64,000 nt of DNA from Fluoribacter dumoffii NY 23 (GCF_000236165.1 NZ_CM001373.1:2299492-2363491); one strand, 5' to 3'. Positions 55,285-64,000 are shown, numbered from the stretch's first letter. A program made the numbers and translations. The notes: generated by a model from the sequence alone, not told the origin.

Positions 55285-56502
55285 ATGGATCAAAATAATT
55301 ACTTATCCTCTGTGAGTGAAAGATTTTGCAAAAAAGTCTTTTTTAATTTACTAAATGGCATCACACATGGGAGAATCCAAGTTACTGATCAAGAAAGCAG
55401 CTATTCATTTGGTCAGGAACAAGAAAAAAATGATTTAATTGCTGCCATTAATATAAATAATTCCAGTGCTTATAGAGCAATCCTCATGGGGGGGTCTATT
55501 GGGGCGGGAAAAAGTTATATCGATGGGGATTGGGATACAGACGATCTACAAAAATTAATCACGCTCTTTATTAAAAATGACTCCCTATTCAATAATATTG
55601 AAAGTCCCATCGCCCGTTTATCCAGTTTGATAAGAACGATAAACTATAAATTAAAAATTAATTCAATTCATCGAGCCAAAGAGAATATTTTAGCCCATTA
55701 TGACTTGGGTAATGAGTTCTTTAAATTAATTCTCGACCCCTCAATGATGTATTCATGCGCTCTTTATAAGCCATCCAATATCAGTTTGGAGGAAGCGTCC
55801 ATGAAAAAAATTCAAGCTATTTGTAATGCATTGCAACTAAAATCCGGTGATCATATATTGGAAATAGGAACTGGATGGGGAGGTTTTGCTTGTTATGCAG
55901 CCCAAGAGTATGGCTGCAAGGTAACCACAACAACCATTTCAGAAAAACAATACCACTATGTCAAAGAAAAAATCAGTCAATTAGGCTTAAATAATCAAAT
56001 TGAATTATTAAAAGAAGACTACAGAAAGCTTGCGGGACAATATGATAAAGTCGTTTCAATCGAGATGATTGAGGCTGTTGGACATAAATATTTTGATACT
56101 TTTTTTCAGCAATGCAATCAGCTTCTTAAACCTGATGGTTTATTTTTCCTGCAAGCAATAGTCATTAATGATCAAGCCTATGAAGCAGCAAAAAATGAGG
56201 TGGATTTTATTAAAAAATACATTTTCCCTGGTGGCTGCTTACCTTCGGTTTTTTCCATAAATAAATCAATTGCCAGTAAAACTACCATGCAATTAATGTC
56301 ATTTGAAGATATAGGGCAACATTATGTTTCTACTTTGAAAGATTGGCATAAAAAACTTTTAGCGAACAAACAAGAAATTCTAGCACAAGGATTTTCCGAG
56401 TCTTTTATTCGAATGTGGGAATTCTATTTTTTTTATTGTGCTGCAGGATTTCAGACCAATTATATTAGCGATATTCATGCTTTGTGGCGCAAGAGACGAT
56501 GA
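55285..56502 (+). CDS. Cyclopropane-fatty-acyl-phospholipid synthase family methyltransferase
   Basis: 405 residues from ATG 55285. The N-terminal lipid-binding domain has GGSIGAGKSYIDGDWDTDDL. The SAM-binding domain has ILAHYDLGNEFFKLILDPSMMYSCALY-type sequence, LEIGTGWGGFACYAA and SIEMIEAVGHKYFDTFF. It methylates unsaturated acyl chains of phospholipids from SAM, giving a cyclopropane or a methyl branch. In this context, a branched or furan fatty acid route is a possibility rather than plain CFA. Its stop overlaps the next start (ATGA). Confidence 0.9.
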   Translation: MDQNNYLSSVSERFCKKVFFNLLNGITHGRIQVTDQESSYSFGQEQEKNDLIAAININNSSAYRAILMGGSIGAGKSYIDGDWDTDDLQKLITLFIKNDSLFNNIESPIARLSSLIRTINYKLKINSIHRAKENILAHYDLGNEFFKLILDPSMMYSCALYKPSNISLEEASMKKIQAICNALQLKSGDHILEIGTGWGGFACYAAQEYGCKVTTTTISEKQYHYVKEKISQLGLNNQIELLKEDYRKLAGQYDKVVSIEMIEAVGHKYFDTFFQQCNQLLKPDGLFFLQAIVINDQAYEAAKNEVDFIKKYIFPGGCLPSVFSINKSIASKTTMQLMSFEDIGQHYVSTLKDWHKKLLANKQEILAQGFSESFIRMWEFYFFYCAAGFQTNYISDIHALWRKRR

Positions 56503-57032
56503 AGACATTACATTACCTGATTCATACAGTTTCTTACTATGTAGCCTGGTTTGCATGCATCATGCTTGCTGCTCGCGGCTATGCGTGGATAAGTTCTCTT
56601 ACCGTTGTTGCTTGTGTTTTATTGCAATTGTATTGGCAACATCAAACGGAAAGACCCCTACAAGGACTATGGCTTTTATTAGCAATTGTCGTCTCTATCA
56701 GTACCCTAATCGATAGTATTCTTGTTTATAAAGGAATTGTAATTTATTCAGCAAACCCCTTTTCCCCGTATTTTACTTCTCCTTGGATGATAACTATATG
56801 GATAAGCTTTACGGTCGTTTTATATGCCACCTTAATTAGCCTGTTTGAGCACTTACTTTTACTGGGGTTTTTGTCATTTTTAGGTTTTGCCTTGGCGTTT
56901 CGCATTGGAGAAAGTTTAGGTGCTGCTTTTTTTCCTTACGGCAGCGATATAACTTCTATTTTGATTGGATTGATATGGTCTTGTTTATTGCCATTTTGCG
57001 TCTACTGTTATCAACGGGTAAAGGATAAATAA
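56499..57032 (+). CDS. DUF2878 membrane protein
   Basis: 177 residues from ATG 56499, overlapping the upstream stop. Mostly hydrophobic with five or six membrane segments. Motifs ERPLQGLWLLLAIVVSISTLIDS and FAYRIGESLGAAFFP-like RIGESLGAAFFP fit DUF2878. Role unknown; always seen in this type of lipid cluster. Three bases separate it from the DUF1295 gene. Confidence 0.82.
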   Translation: MKTLHYLIHTVSYYVAWFACIMLAARGYAWISSLTVVACVLLQLYWQHQTERPLQGLWLLLAIVVSISTLIDSILVYKGIVIYSANPFSPYFTSPWMITIWISFTVVLYATLISLFEHLLLLGFLSFLGFALAFRIGESLGAAFFPYGSDITSILIGLIWSCLLPFCVYCYQRVKDK

Positions 57033-57035
57033 ATA

Positions 57036-57809
57036 ATGTATGCGATCGGCATTGTAGTAGTATATCTTATTTTACAAATGAGTTTCATGTGGAGCTTATA
57101 TCGTATTCTAAAAAACCCCTCTGTTGTAGACGTTTCATGGTCCTTAGGATTAATGGTTTCGGGCTTAATTTACTTAAGTTTCACTCCTTTAAGCACGCGT
57201 ACTTTGATTATTGCCTCCCTTCTCATAGTATGGGCTCTACGTCTTGCGTTTTATCTGTGGTACACACGCATAAGAAAAGGACATGTTGACAAACGTTATA
57301 TCGAACTCAGTACAAATTGGAAAATAAGCCCCTCTCTTGGTTTTTTTATCAATTTCCAGCTCCAGGGGCTACTCATTCTAATCATTTCAAGTGTATTTTT
57401 TCTAATTAGCAAGTCAGGACTGACTCATATTACTTTGTTAGATAGCATTGCATTTTGCATTATTTTAGCAGGAATCATAGGAGAGACTTTGGCAGATTTG
57501 CAGCTGCAACATTTCAAAATACGACACAAAGGAGAAGTGTGTAACGAAGGTTTATGGAATTATTCTCGTCACCCCAATTATTTTTGTGATTGGTTGAGTT
57601 GGATGGGGTTCGCCTTATTTGCGATACAGTCAAAAATGGGGTATCTAAGTTTGATTTCGCCTTTAATGCTTTATATTATTTTCACCCGTATGACTGGTCC
57701 CTTGACCGAAAGAGGCTCTATCCAATCGAGAGGACAAAAATACATCGCTTATCAAAAACAAACCTCAATGTTTTTCCCTTGGTTCAAGAAAAAAATCGAT
57801 TCTGAATGA
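57036..57809 (+). CDS. DUF1295 / steroid 5-alpha-reductase-like membrane protein
   Basis: 257 residues with several membrane segments. The conserved block is GLWNYSRHPNYFCDWLSWMGFALF near residue 180, with LADLQLQHFK before it and RGQKYIAYQKQTSMFFPW at the end. Relatives reduce double bonds or methylate membrane lipids; here it is probably a membrane reductase acting on lipids, by context. Its 3' end overlaps the convergent DUF2177 gene by 26 bases. Confidence 0.85.
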   Translation: MYAIGIVVVYLILQMSFMWSLYRILKNPSVVDVSWSLGLMVSGLIYLSFTPLSTRTLIIASLLIVWALRLAFYLWYTRIRKGHVDKRYIELSTNWKISPSLGFFINFQLQGLLILIISSVFFLISKSGLTHITLLDSIAFCIILAGIIGETLADLQLQHFKIRHKGEVCNEGLWNYSRHPNYFCDWLSWMGFALFAIQSKMGYLSLISPLMLYIIFTRMTGPLTERGSIQSRGQKYIAYQKQTSMFFPWFKKKIDSE

Positions 57810-58194
57810 AAGCCGCAAATAGACTACTCAAACCACATAGTACCATTCCCCAAATAAAATCAATTAGGGTTATTTTCCAAGGCCAGTTTGCAAGGATTGA
57901 GTAATTAGTAAAATCATAAATCCCATAGGTCACAAGACCAAGTATTACTCCCCCAGCTAATGCCTGTAGGTAATTACCTTGCGCGCCGGGTAGAACAAAA
58001 TAAAGAATGCCTAAGGCAATGCAAACATAAACAACTGCTGCCGCCCACCAAATAGGCGCCATCCCCTCACCCGATTTGCGTAACAACATGCCGATGTGTT
58101 CTGCATAAATATTTTTGGCAATGAAGCCTAACCAAATCATATCCAATATAAAAACACAAAGCATCGTCAAGAAAAAAAGGCCTATAGGTTTCAT
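57784..58194 (-). CDS. DUF2177 membrane protein
   Basis: 136 residues, four membrane segments. Signature FVLDMIWLGF-like ILDMIWLGFIAKNIY at the start, and GVILGLVTYGIYDFTNYSILANWPWKIT in the middle are diagnostic for DUF2177. Function unknown; often with DUF1295, photolyase and lipid genes. It converges on DUF1295 and follows the desaturase gene by 25 bases on the same strand, so is probably cotranscribed with it. Confidence 0.85.
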   Translation of the reverse strand: MKPIGLFFLTMLCVFILDMIWLGFIAKNIYAEHIGMLLRKSGEGMAPIWWAAAVVYVCIALGILYFVLPGAQGNYLQALAGGVILGLVTYGIYDFTNYSILANWPWKITLIDFIWGMVLCGLSSLFAAFIQNRFFS

Positions 58195-58219
58195 CTTAGC
58201 TCTCCCTTAATATCAACTG

Positions 58220-59146
58220 TTACTTTTGGGTCAAGTTCTGCTCTAATACAGATTTAGGTACCGGTTTTACATCCCAGACAATACCCATTAGTTCTAAAAG
58301 TTTGATTAAGTAATAAGTAACGTCGATTTCCCACCATCGAAAACCCTGGCGTGCTGATGCGGGATAATGATGGTGATTATTATGCCAACCTTCACCAAGC
58401 GTAATCAGGGCGAAGAAAAGATTATTTTTGCTATTGTCCGACGTTTCATAACGTCTTGTTCCATACACGTGGCACAGAGAATTGATAATGACAGTGGTGT
58501 TAAATAATGCCACTAAGGAAATACTAAAGCCCCAAATGAGCATTTCACCAATTCCGGTATCCCATTGAGGCGCATAAGATTGCAGCATCCATCCGATAAT
58601 GAAAAGAACTAAAAACAACAATGCCGGCATTAATACATCATAACGCTCAAGAAAAACCAGTTCAGGATATTGCTCCAAATCCCTAACTCGTTCCGGATTG
58701 TAGTGGTAATGTTTTTTAGTAAGAAACCAGCCTACATGACTCCACCAAAAACCATGTTGTATTGGGGAGTGTGCATCTTCTGGCATGTCAGACACCATAT
58801 GGTGCTGTCTGTGATGAGCAGCCCACCATAAAGGACCGCGCTGAGCAGAAGTCCCGGCAAGGGCTGCAAAGATAAATTGCCAAAAACGATTTGTTTTGAA
58901 AGTTTTGTGTGAGAAATAACGGTGGTAAAAAGCACCGATTGTGAACAAGCGAAAAAAATAGAGAATTACCGCAGTACTGACGGCAATCCAACTGAAACGT
59001 ACATAAAAAACCAATAGACAACTCAGGTTAACCAAAACAAAAGGAGTCGCTCGCATCCAATCAATTTTATTTCCTAATGGCTCGTGCGGATTATAATTAT
59101 TTTCGCTTACAATCCAACTGCGTATCAAACATCCTAAAGACTTCAT
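58220..59146 (-). CDS. Acyl-CoA/phospholipid delta-9-type fatty acid desaturase
   Basis: 308 residues from ATG 59146 (a TTG lies just before). The three His boxes of membrane di-iron desaturases are intact: HRYFSHK, HHRQHH and HNNHHHYP, between hydrophobic segments. It inserts a double bond into saturated acyl chains using O2, providing substrate for the CFA-like methyltransferase next door. It uses an external electron donor; no cytochrome b5 or ferredoxin domain is attached. Confidence 0.9.
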   Translation of the reverse strand: MKSLGCLIRSWIVSENNYNPHEPLGNKIDWMRATPFVLVNLSCLLVFYVRFSWIAVSTAVILYFFRLFTIGAFYHRYFSHKTFKTNRFWQFIFAALAGTSAQRGPLWWAAHHRQHHMVSDMPEDAHSPIQHGFWWSHVGWFLTKKHYHYNPERVRDLEQYPELVFLERYDVLMPALLFLVLFIIGWMLQSYAPQWDTGIGEMLIWGFSISLVALFNTTVIINSLCHVYGTRRYETSDNSKNNLFFALITLGEGWHNNHHHYPASARQGFRWWEIDVTYYLIKLLELMGIVWDVKPVPKSVLEQNLTQK

Positions 59147-59212
59147 CAAATTAATCCCTAATTCTGTACTAATCCCGGCTCTTAACTTATATCACTATTC
59201 GTTTATTAACAG

Positions 59213-59536
59213 CTAATTATTTTTAGTGCGCTTATACTTTGAGTGAAGTGGAATATAATCAAAAGCTTGCGCCCCGATTTCAGAGCCACATTCATCGTAA
59301 GTATTATCAGCGCATAGAAAAAATTCCTCTGCCCCATATTCTGCTGCTTGAGATATCGCCTCGTCTATAGAGTGGAAATGCCTTAGTTCTTTTCCTTTAT
59401 GAATAAACTCATCGGAATCTTTAGCAAGAATTTCAACTATATATTCATGCAACTCGATTGGTGAGTAAATCAAAGCGATTGATTTGGAGCCACTCTTAGC
59501 CAGATTAAGTAAACCTTCGCGGGTTTGATTTGCCAT
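59213..59536 (-). CDS. Hypothetical acidic protein
   Basis: 107 residues, soluble, no signal peptide, acidic. Predicted alternating helices and strands (SIALIYSPIELHEYIVEIL, AEYGAEEFFLCADNTYDECG). I do not recognise a family. It lies between the desaturase and cydB on the same strand, 70 bases from each side, so may be cotranscribed with either. Confidence 0.65.
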   Translation of the reverse strand: MANQTREGLLNLAKSGSKSIALIYSPIELHEYIVEILAKDSDEFIHKGKELRHFHSIDEAISQAAEYGAEEFFLCADNTYDECGSEIGAQAFDYIPLHSKYKRTKNN

Positions 59537-59606
59537 GATTCAATTCCTCATGAAACTGTTTACCTTAAATTATAGCTGCTATTTTGCTAACGCACTCGAC
59601 GCTTAT

Positions 59607-60602
59607 CTAATGGTAATGCTCTTCTGTCTTACCTCTGAAAAGAGAATAAGCATATAAGGTATATCCCAGCAATATCGGTAACATAATGGCCACACCTACT
59701 AATATAAATGTGAGTGTCGAAGATGGGGCTGCCGCTTCCCAAATCGTAATCTGATGGGGAATCAAATAAGGATATACACTAATTGCAATACCGATATAAG
59801 AACACAAAAAAATGATGATACTGTAGATAAAAGGCTTGCGTTCATTATTAGAATTTAATGATAAATTTCTCCAGTTAAGGTAAATAACCCATGCAGTAAT
59901 TAAAGGGAGTGGACTTAAGAATAAAAAATTGGGAAATTGATACCAGCGATTAAAAACCTCAGCGCTGTGCAATGGAGTCCAAATACTTACAAAAATTAAA
60001 AAGAAACTTACAGCAATTAGTAACCCACGGGCATAATGAACCATTTTGAGTTGAAGTTTGCCCCTGCTTTTGATAATCATCCATGTTGCGCCAAGAAGTC
60101 CATACCCGCTTACTAGAGCAATTCCGGTAAATAAGCTAAAAGGAGTTAACCAACTGGCCTGACTTATTGCCATTGTCTGAGGATTCAATGAGAATCCTTG
60201 AACAAAACATCCCAAGATGACTCCCTGAAAAAACGCTGCGGCAACAGAACCGATTGCAAACAGCCAGTTCCATACAGGCTTCGACTTATCCGCTTTAAAT
60301 CGAAACTCAAAACTAACGCCTCGAAAAATCAAGGCAATCAACATGAACATGATCGGAATATAAAGAACAGGCAAAAGAGCCCCATAAACCTGAGGGAATC
60401 CGCCATATAATATAGCGCCGCCAAAAACAAGCCAGGTTTCATTGCCATCCCATACTGGAGCAATTGAATTCATCATCTTATCTCTTTCGCGTTCACTGCC
60501 GGTAAAAGGAAATAAAATTCCAATTCCCAAGTCAAACCCATCTAAAATCACATACATAATAACAATGAAAGCAAGTAATAAAGCAAAAATGAGTGGAAGC
60601 AT
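59607..60602 (-). CDS. cydB: Cytochrome bd-type quinol oxidase subunit II
   Basis: 331 residues, about eight membrane segments. Conserved start YVILDGFDLGIGILFPF and WDGNETWLVFGGAILYGGFPQVYG. It partners CydA; its start overlaps the cydA stop by one base. No CydX-like small gene follows. Confidence 0.92.
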   Translation of the reverse strand: MLPLIFALLLAFIVIMYVILDGFDLGIGILFPFTGSERERDKMMNSIAPVWDGNETWLVFGGAILYGGFPQVYGALLPVLYIPIMFMLIALIFRGVSFEFRFKADKSKPVWNWLFAIGSVAAAFFQGVILGCFVQGFSLNPQTMAISQASWLTPFSLFTGIALVSGYGLLGATWMIIKSRGKLQLKMVHYARGLLIAVSFFLIFVSIWTPLHSAEVFNRWYQFPNFLFLSPLPLITAWVIYLNWRNLSLNSNNERKPFIYSIIIFLCSYIGIAISVYPYLIPHQITIWEAAAPSSTLTFILVGVAIMLPILLGYTLYAYSLFRGKTEEHYH

Positions 60603-61972
60603 TATTTTTTCTCCACATTTAAATCAGTCATGTATTGAAATGCATGGTGTTCAAATTGTTCTTTCTCAGTGACTTCAGGTCCTAAGCGAATGAGTTTGAA
60701 TAAATAATACAGATAAAACCCAAAGACAACTCCGTAAGCAAGCACAAGCAGTATGAAGGAGATGATGACATCTTCAGCGCCGATAGCAGAGACAGCATCA
60801 TGAGTTTTTAATAATCCATATACCACCCAAGGCTGTCTTCCAATTTCGGCAGTGAGCCATCCCGAAATACTGGCTATAAATCCGAGCGGCGTCAGTAAAA
60901 AACACCAATAATGAAACCATTTTGCCTCATAAATTTTGTTTTTGTAACGAAGGAATAATCCGGCAATTGCTGTAGCGAACATTAGCAGACCGATGCCTAC
61001 CATAATTCTAAATGAGAAAAATACAGGAGCAACTCTGGGTTGTTGGTCAGGTGGCACCGAATCTAAACCAATCATTTTCCCATCCCAGTCATGAGTGTTG
61101 ATAAAACTTGCAAGTTTTGGGATTTCAATAGCATAGTTATTTTGTTGTTGTGCCTGAGAGGGCCAGGCAAATAATACCAAAGGTGCACCTTTTTGAGTAT
61201 GCCAAAGTCCCTCCATGGCTGCTGTTTTAAGCGGTTGGTGATCTTTAACCATGAGCCCTACCACATCCCCCACTCCAATTTGGACAGGGACGAGAATCAG
61301 AGCAGCCCAGAGTGCAAAGGACATAGTTTTCTTGGCTGCTTTCTCTGCTTTTTTGCGAAGCAAATAATAAGAAGCGACCCCCATGATGACAAAACAAGTT
61401 GTCACATATGAGGCTAAAATCATATGGATAAAACGAGGTATAAACGATGGGTTCATGACTACAGCCCACCAGCTGGCAACTACGTACTTCCCTGCAACCA
61501 CCTCATATCCACTGGGTGTTTGCATCCACGAATTAGCAGACATAATCCAGAAAGCAGAAATGGTCGTTCCAATGGTAACTAGCAGGGTTGCAATGAAATG
61601 CACTAGTGGCGGCACTCTCTTCCAACCAAAGAGCATCACTCCCAAAAAGCCGGCCTCAAGAAAAAAGGCAGTTAGCGTTTCATAGGCAAATAATGCCCCT
61701 AGAACATTGCCAAATTGGGTGATAAATGGACCAAAATTCGTTCCAATTTGGTATGCAAGTACAATACCTGAAACGACCCCCATTCCAAAAGTAAGAGCAA
61801 AAATCTTGGTCCAAAGTTTACATATTTCAAGATAAATCGGATTTTTTGTTTTTAGCCAAAGAAATTCCATGATGACTAAAAAAACTGCCAACCCTAAATT
61901 TAATGTTGGAAATAAAATATGAAATCCAATACTAAAACCAAACTGGATACGTGACAAAATTTCCACAAGCAT
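60602..61972 (-). CDS. cydA: Cytochrome bd-type quinol oxidase subunit I (short Q-loop, CIO-like)
   Basis: 456 residues, shorter than E. coli CydA (522) and close to the cyanide-insensitive CioA type, because the quinol loop (DHQPLKTAAMEGLWHT to SVPPDQQPR) is short. Heme-ligand regions: GFHILFPTLN (His), the TAEIGRQPW motif, and Met-bearing FGMGVVSGI. It oxidises quinol and reduces O2 to water without pumping protons. GGAG precedes the ATG. With cydB it forms a two-gene operon. Confidence 0.92.
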   Translation of the reverse strand: MLVEILSRIQFGFSIGFHILFPTLNLGLAVFLVIMEFLWLKTKNPIYLEICKLWTKIFALTFGMGVVSGIVLAYQIGTNFGPFITQFGNVLGALFAYETLTAFFLEAGFLGVMLFGWKRVPPLVHFIATLLVTIGTTISAFWIMSANSWMQTPSGYEVVAGKYVVASWWAVVMNPSFIPRFIHMILASYVTTCFVIMGVASYYLLRKKAEKAAKKTMSFALWAALILVPVQIGVGDVVGLMVKDHQPLKTAAMEGLWHTQKGAPLVLFAWPSQAQQQNNYAIEIPKLASFINTHDWDGKMIGLDSVPPDQQPRVAPVFFSFRIMVGIGLLMFATAIAGLFLRYKNKIYEAKWFHYWCFLLTPLGFIASISGWLTAEIGRQPWVVYGLLKTHDAVSAIGAEDVIISFILLVLAYGVVFGFYLYYLFKLIRLGPEVTEKEQFEHHAFQYMTDLNVEKK

Positions 61973-62329
61973 TTCATTACTCCAGACATGAACAACCCAC
62001 CAGTTAATGAAGCCAAGAAAATCAAATTAAAAAGAGTAATTTCTTTATGAAATATATTTCTGCATTTTAAAATGCAGCATGGCTGCATTAAAGTTCTAGT
62101 AGTAAATTATCGTATATGTAAAATAAATTAGCAAATATAAAGGCGTCATTTTTGTATTTGTTTTAGCAGTAAATAATCTAAACCTCAAAACAAAAGTAAA
62201 TTGCGTGAACTCCTGCCTTGAATGAAAATCTATCCATTGTAACGCGAGAGAGTATCTATCAAATGATATTGAACTTTTAAACTATATCAAGCATAGTGAA
62301 TCTAATTCTCTTTTTAGTGACTATTTACG
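61973..62329. other. Divergent intergenic region; nothing beyond AT-rich sequence seen
   Basis: 357 bases between cydA and the SDR gene. A short palindromic TGCATTTTAAAATGCA at 62053-62068 (perfect inverted repeat) could be a regulatory site for cydAB. No gene is supported. Confidence 0.5.
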
Positions 62330-63028
62330 ATGGCTAGCTATTTGATTATTGCTGCAAGTAGTGCGATTGGGCAATCGGTTACCACTTTGTTGACTCATCG
62401 TGGCGATAAGGTATTTACAACTGCAAGAGATAACCACAAGATTAATCCAGATTTTTTACTTGATGCCAGTGATTTCAATGCAGTCACTGAGGTTTTTCGT
62501 AAAATAGACCGCCTTGACGGAGTTGTCAACTGTGCAGGCTCATTACTTTTGAAGAGTGCTCACACGACTACATTTGAAGAGTTTCAAACCAGCATTAATG
62601 CCTCATTAACCACCGCATTCGCAACAGTTCGTGCTGCTGGTTTAATGATGAGAAATGGCGGATCGGTAGTATTGATTTCATCAGCAGCAGCATTAGTTGG
62701 GCTACCCAATCATGAAGCAATTGCAGCAGCCAAGGCAGGGGTAATCGGTATCGCTCAATCTGCGGCAGCTACTTATGCCCCCAATAATCTAAGAGTTAAT
62801 GTTGTAGCTCCAGGTATGGTGAATAGTCCACTAACTGCTTCGTTATTAAATAACACATTAGCTTGTAACGCATCAAAAATGATGCATCCTCTTGGACGTA
62901 TAGGAACCCCTGAAGATATAGCCCAGGCAATTATATTTTTACTCAATCCTGAGAACAGCTGGATAACAGGACAAGTTCTTGCAGTCGATGGGGGCTTGAG
63001 CCACGTGCGTCCGAAGTTGAAAATTTAG
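62330..63028 (+). CDS. SDR-family protein lacking the catalytic Tyr
   Basis: 232 residues, classical short-chain dehydrogenase fold. The cofactor motif is altered (IIAASSAIGQSV for TGxxxGIG). NCAGSLL and ISSAAALVG are the usual NAG and Ser regions. The YxxxK site reads IAAAK, so the catalytic Tyr is Ile while Lys is kept. The C-terminus DIAQAIIFLLNPENSWITGQVLAVDGG is normal. It may bind NAD(P) without standard dehydrogenase activity. It precedes the photolyase-family gene by 22 bases and is probably cotranscribed. Confidence 0.85.
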   Translation: MASYLIIAASSAIGQSVTTLLTHRGDKVFTTARDNHKINPDFLLDASDFNAVTEVFRKIDRLDGVVNCAGSLLLKSAHTTTFEEFQTSINASLTTAFATVRAAGLMMRNGGSVVLISSAAALVGLPNHEAIAAAKAGVIGIAQSAAATYAPNNLRVNVVAPGMVNSPLTASLLNNTLACNASKMMHPLGRIGTPEDIAQAIIFLLNPENSWITGQVLAVDGGLSHVRPKLKI

Positions 63029-63050
63029 ATTAACTAATACAAAACACCTT

Positions 63051-64000
63051 ATGACAAAACTCTGCATTATTTTAGGCGATCAATTGAGTGAAACTTTGTC
63101 TGCGCTTAGCGAAATCAATAGGCATGATGACGTCGTATTGATGTGTGAAGTTAAAGAGGAAGCTACTTATGTCAGTCATCATCCTAAAAAAATTGCTTTT
63201 TTATTTTCCGCCATGCGCCATTTTGCCCAGACATTAAGGGAGAAAGGATATTGCGTCCGCTATATCAAGTTTGACAATCCACACAATCAGGGAAGTCTGA
63301 CCAAAGAGTTGATTCGAGCGGTTGAAGAGATCAAACCATCAGCAATCATTCTTACTGAGCCTGGGGAATGGCGGGTTCTGAAGATGTTTGAAGAATTGAA
63401 AAAAAAATTGACTGTTCCCCTAACTATTTATGAGGATAACCGCTTTTTATGCACAACCAATGAATTCAAACACTGGGCTGAAGGCAAAAAACAACTACGC
63501 ATGGAGTTTTTTTATCGGATGATGCGTCAAAAGCATCGTATTTTGATTGATAACCATGGAAAGCCTATCGGGGGTTCTTGGAATTATGATGCACAAAATC
63601 GTAATCATGCAAAACACATTCACGCATTTCCTGAGCGTTTGGAGTACCCAGAAGATAGGATTACTGCTGAGGTTATAAGTTTGGTAGCAACACATTTTTC
63701 CAGGCATTTTGGACACTTGCGCCCCTTTACCTTAGCAGTCACCCGTCAACAAGCACTGAGCGAAGCAAATTATTTTATTGAAAATTGTCTCGTTTCTTTT
63801 GGTGACTATCAAGATGCAATGCTAACTAATGAAACAACTTTATATCATTCAAAACTGTCGTTTTATCTCAATGCAGGATTGTTATTACCGAAAGAATTAT
63901 GTCATATGGCAGAGCAGGCTTACCTGAAACAACAAGCACCTCTCAATTCGGTAGAAGGATTCATACGTCAGATTCTGGGCTGGCGCGAATACATACGCGG
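63051..64000 (+). CDS. Cryptochrome/photolyase-family protein (partial, runs off right edge)
   Basis: 316 residues visible, frame open to the edge. CIILGDQLS at the start, GGSWNYDAQNR in the middle and EGFIRQILGWREYIRG at the edge are hallmarks of the FeS-type bacterial photolyase/cryptochrome (deoxyribodipyrimidine photolyase-related) group. It would use FAD and blue light to repair UV lesions, probably (6-4) products, or serve as a photoreceptor. The Fe-S cysteines would lie beyond the edge. Linkage to SDR, CFA-like and DUF genes resembles light-stress regulons. Confidence 0.88.
   Translation, partial: MTKLCIILGDQLSETLSALSEINRHDDVVLMCEVKEEATYVSHHPKKIAFLFSAMRHFAQTLREKGYCVRYIKFDNPHNQGSLTKELIRAVEEIKPSAIILTEPGEWRVLKMFEELKKKLTVPLTIYEDNRFLCTTNEFKHWAEGKKQLRMEFFYRMMRQKHRILIDNHGKPIGGSWNYDAQNRNHAKHIHAFPERLEYPEDRITAEVISLVATHFSRHFGHLRPFTLAVTRQQALSEANYFIENCLVSFGDYQDAMLTNETTLYHSKLSFYLNAGLLLPKELCHMAEQAYLKQQAPLNSVEGFIRQILGWREYIR

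Noticed and set aside
61900..62088. Minus-strand frame upstream of cydA
   Set aside because: It overlaps the cydA start in another frame and contains no family signature.
1..64000. CRISPR array or phage genes
   Set aside because: No regularly spaced repeats and no capsid, tail, lysis or cas genes were seen.

Overview
The window reads as chromosome plus integrated accessory DNA of a Legionella-like gammaproteobacterium. The base composition is AT-rich. It encodes a bacterial mevalonate pathway with class II HMG-CoA reductase, which is unusual in gammaproteobacteria but known in Legionella and Coxiella. IncP-type relaxosome genes sit beside heavy-metal cargo, as in Legionella integrative elements. 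The genus is an inference; no rRNA or other marker gene is present.

Left part (1-31 kb) is a metal-handling accessory region. A DUF3141 alpha/beta hydrolase is followed by a first complete tripartite HME-RND efflux system (3.0-8.5 kb), a DUF4156 lipoprotein, a diguanylate cyclase and a short CDF transporter. A long leftward gene train (25.5 to 11.0 kb) with overlapping or closely spaced genes then encodes a Ca-type P-ATPase, a CusCBA-like Cu/Ag efflux system, a metallo-beta-lactamase RNase-like protein, an AMP-phosphorylase-like enzyme, PRPP synthetase, a tiny His/Gly-rich lipoprotein and a CopA-type copper ATPase. Next come a secreted His-rich protein ending exactly in a 181-bp IS-derived MITE, and a small mercury-type cassette (CMD-family protein, MerR, MerC) behind a MerR-type promoter with a perfect palindrome.

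Mobility module (29-35 kb): traI with an embedded traH, traJ, an RP4-like oriT, then divergent traK-traL-traM, reproducing the RP4 relaxosome layout. No coupling protein, mating-pair genes or integrase lie in the window. An AlbA/ATPase-fold regulator follows. The region ends at a 170-bp repeat carrying the 3' part of a tRNA (probably Arg). A second copy of that repeat lies 2.7 kb further on, enclosing a cold-shock protein, a decayed RRM RNA-binding protein gene and dbpA.

Central part (38-47 kb) is an isoprenoid cluster. Leftward: UbiA prenyltransferase, idi and a cis-prenyltransferase, plus a mevalonate kinase-like GHMP gene. Rightward: a second, motif-degenerate GHMP paralogue, HMG-CoA synthase, a third GHMP kinase, HMG-CoA reductase and a polyprenyl synthase. 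No recognisable diphosphomevalonate decarboxylase is present. A third tripartite HME-RND system of CzcCBA type follows (47.4-53.1 kb).

Right part (53-64 kb) is a membrane-lipid and light/oxidative-stress cluster: FAD amine-oxidase-like protein, DUF1365, cyclopropane-fatty-acid synthase-like methyltransferase, DUF2878, DUF1295 and DUF2177 membrane proteins, an acyl-CoA desaturase, cytochrome bd-type oxidase, an SDR protein lacking its catalytic Tyr, and a photolyase/cryptochrome-family gene running off the right edge. In other proteobacteria similar sets belong to singlet-oxygen (sigmaE-ChrR) regulons; no such regulator is visible here.
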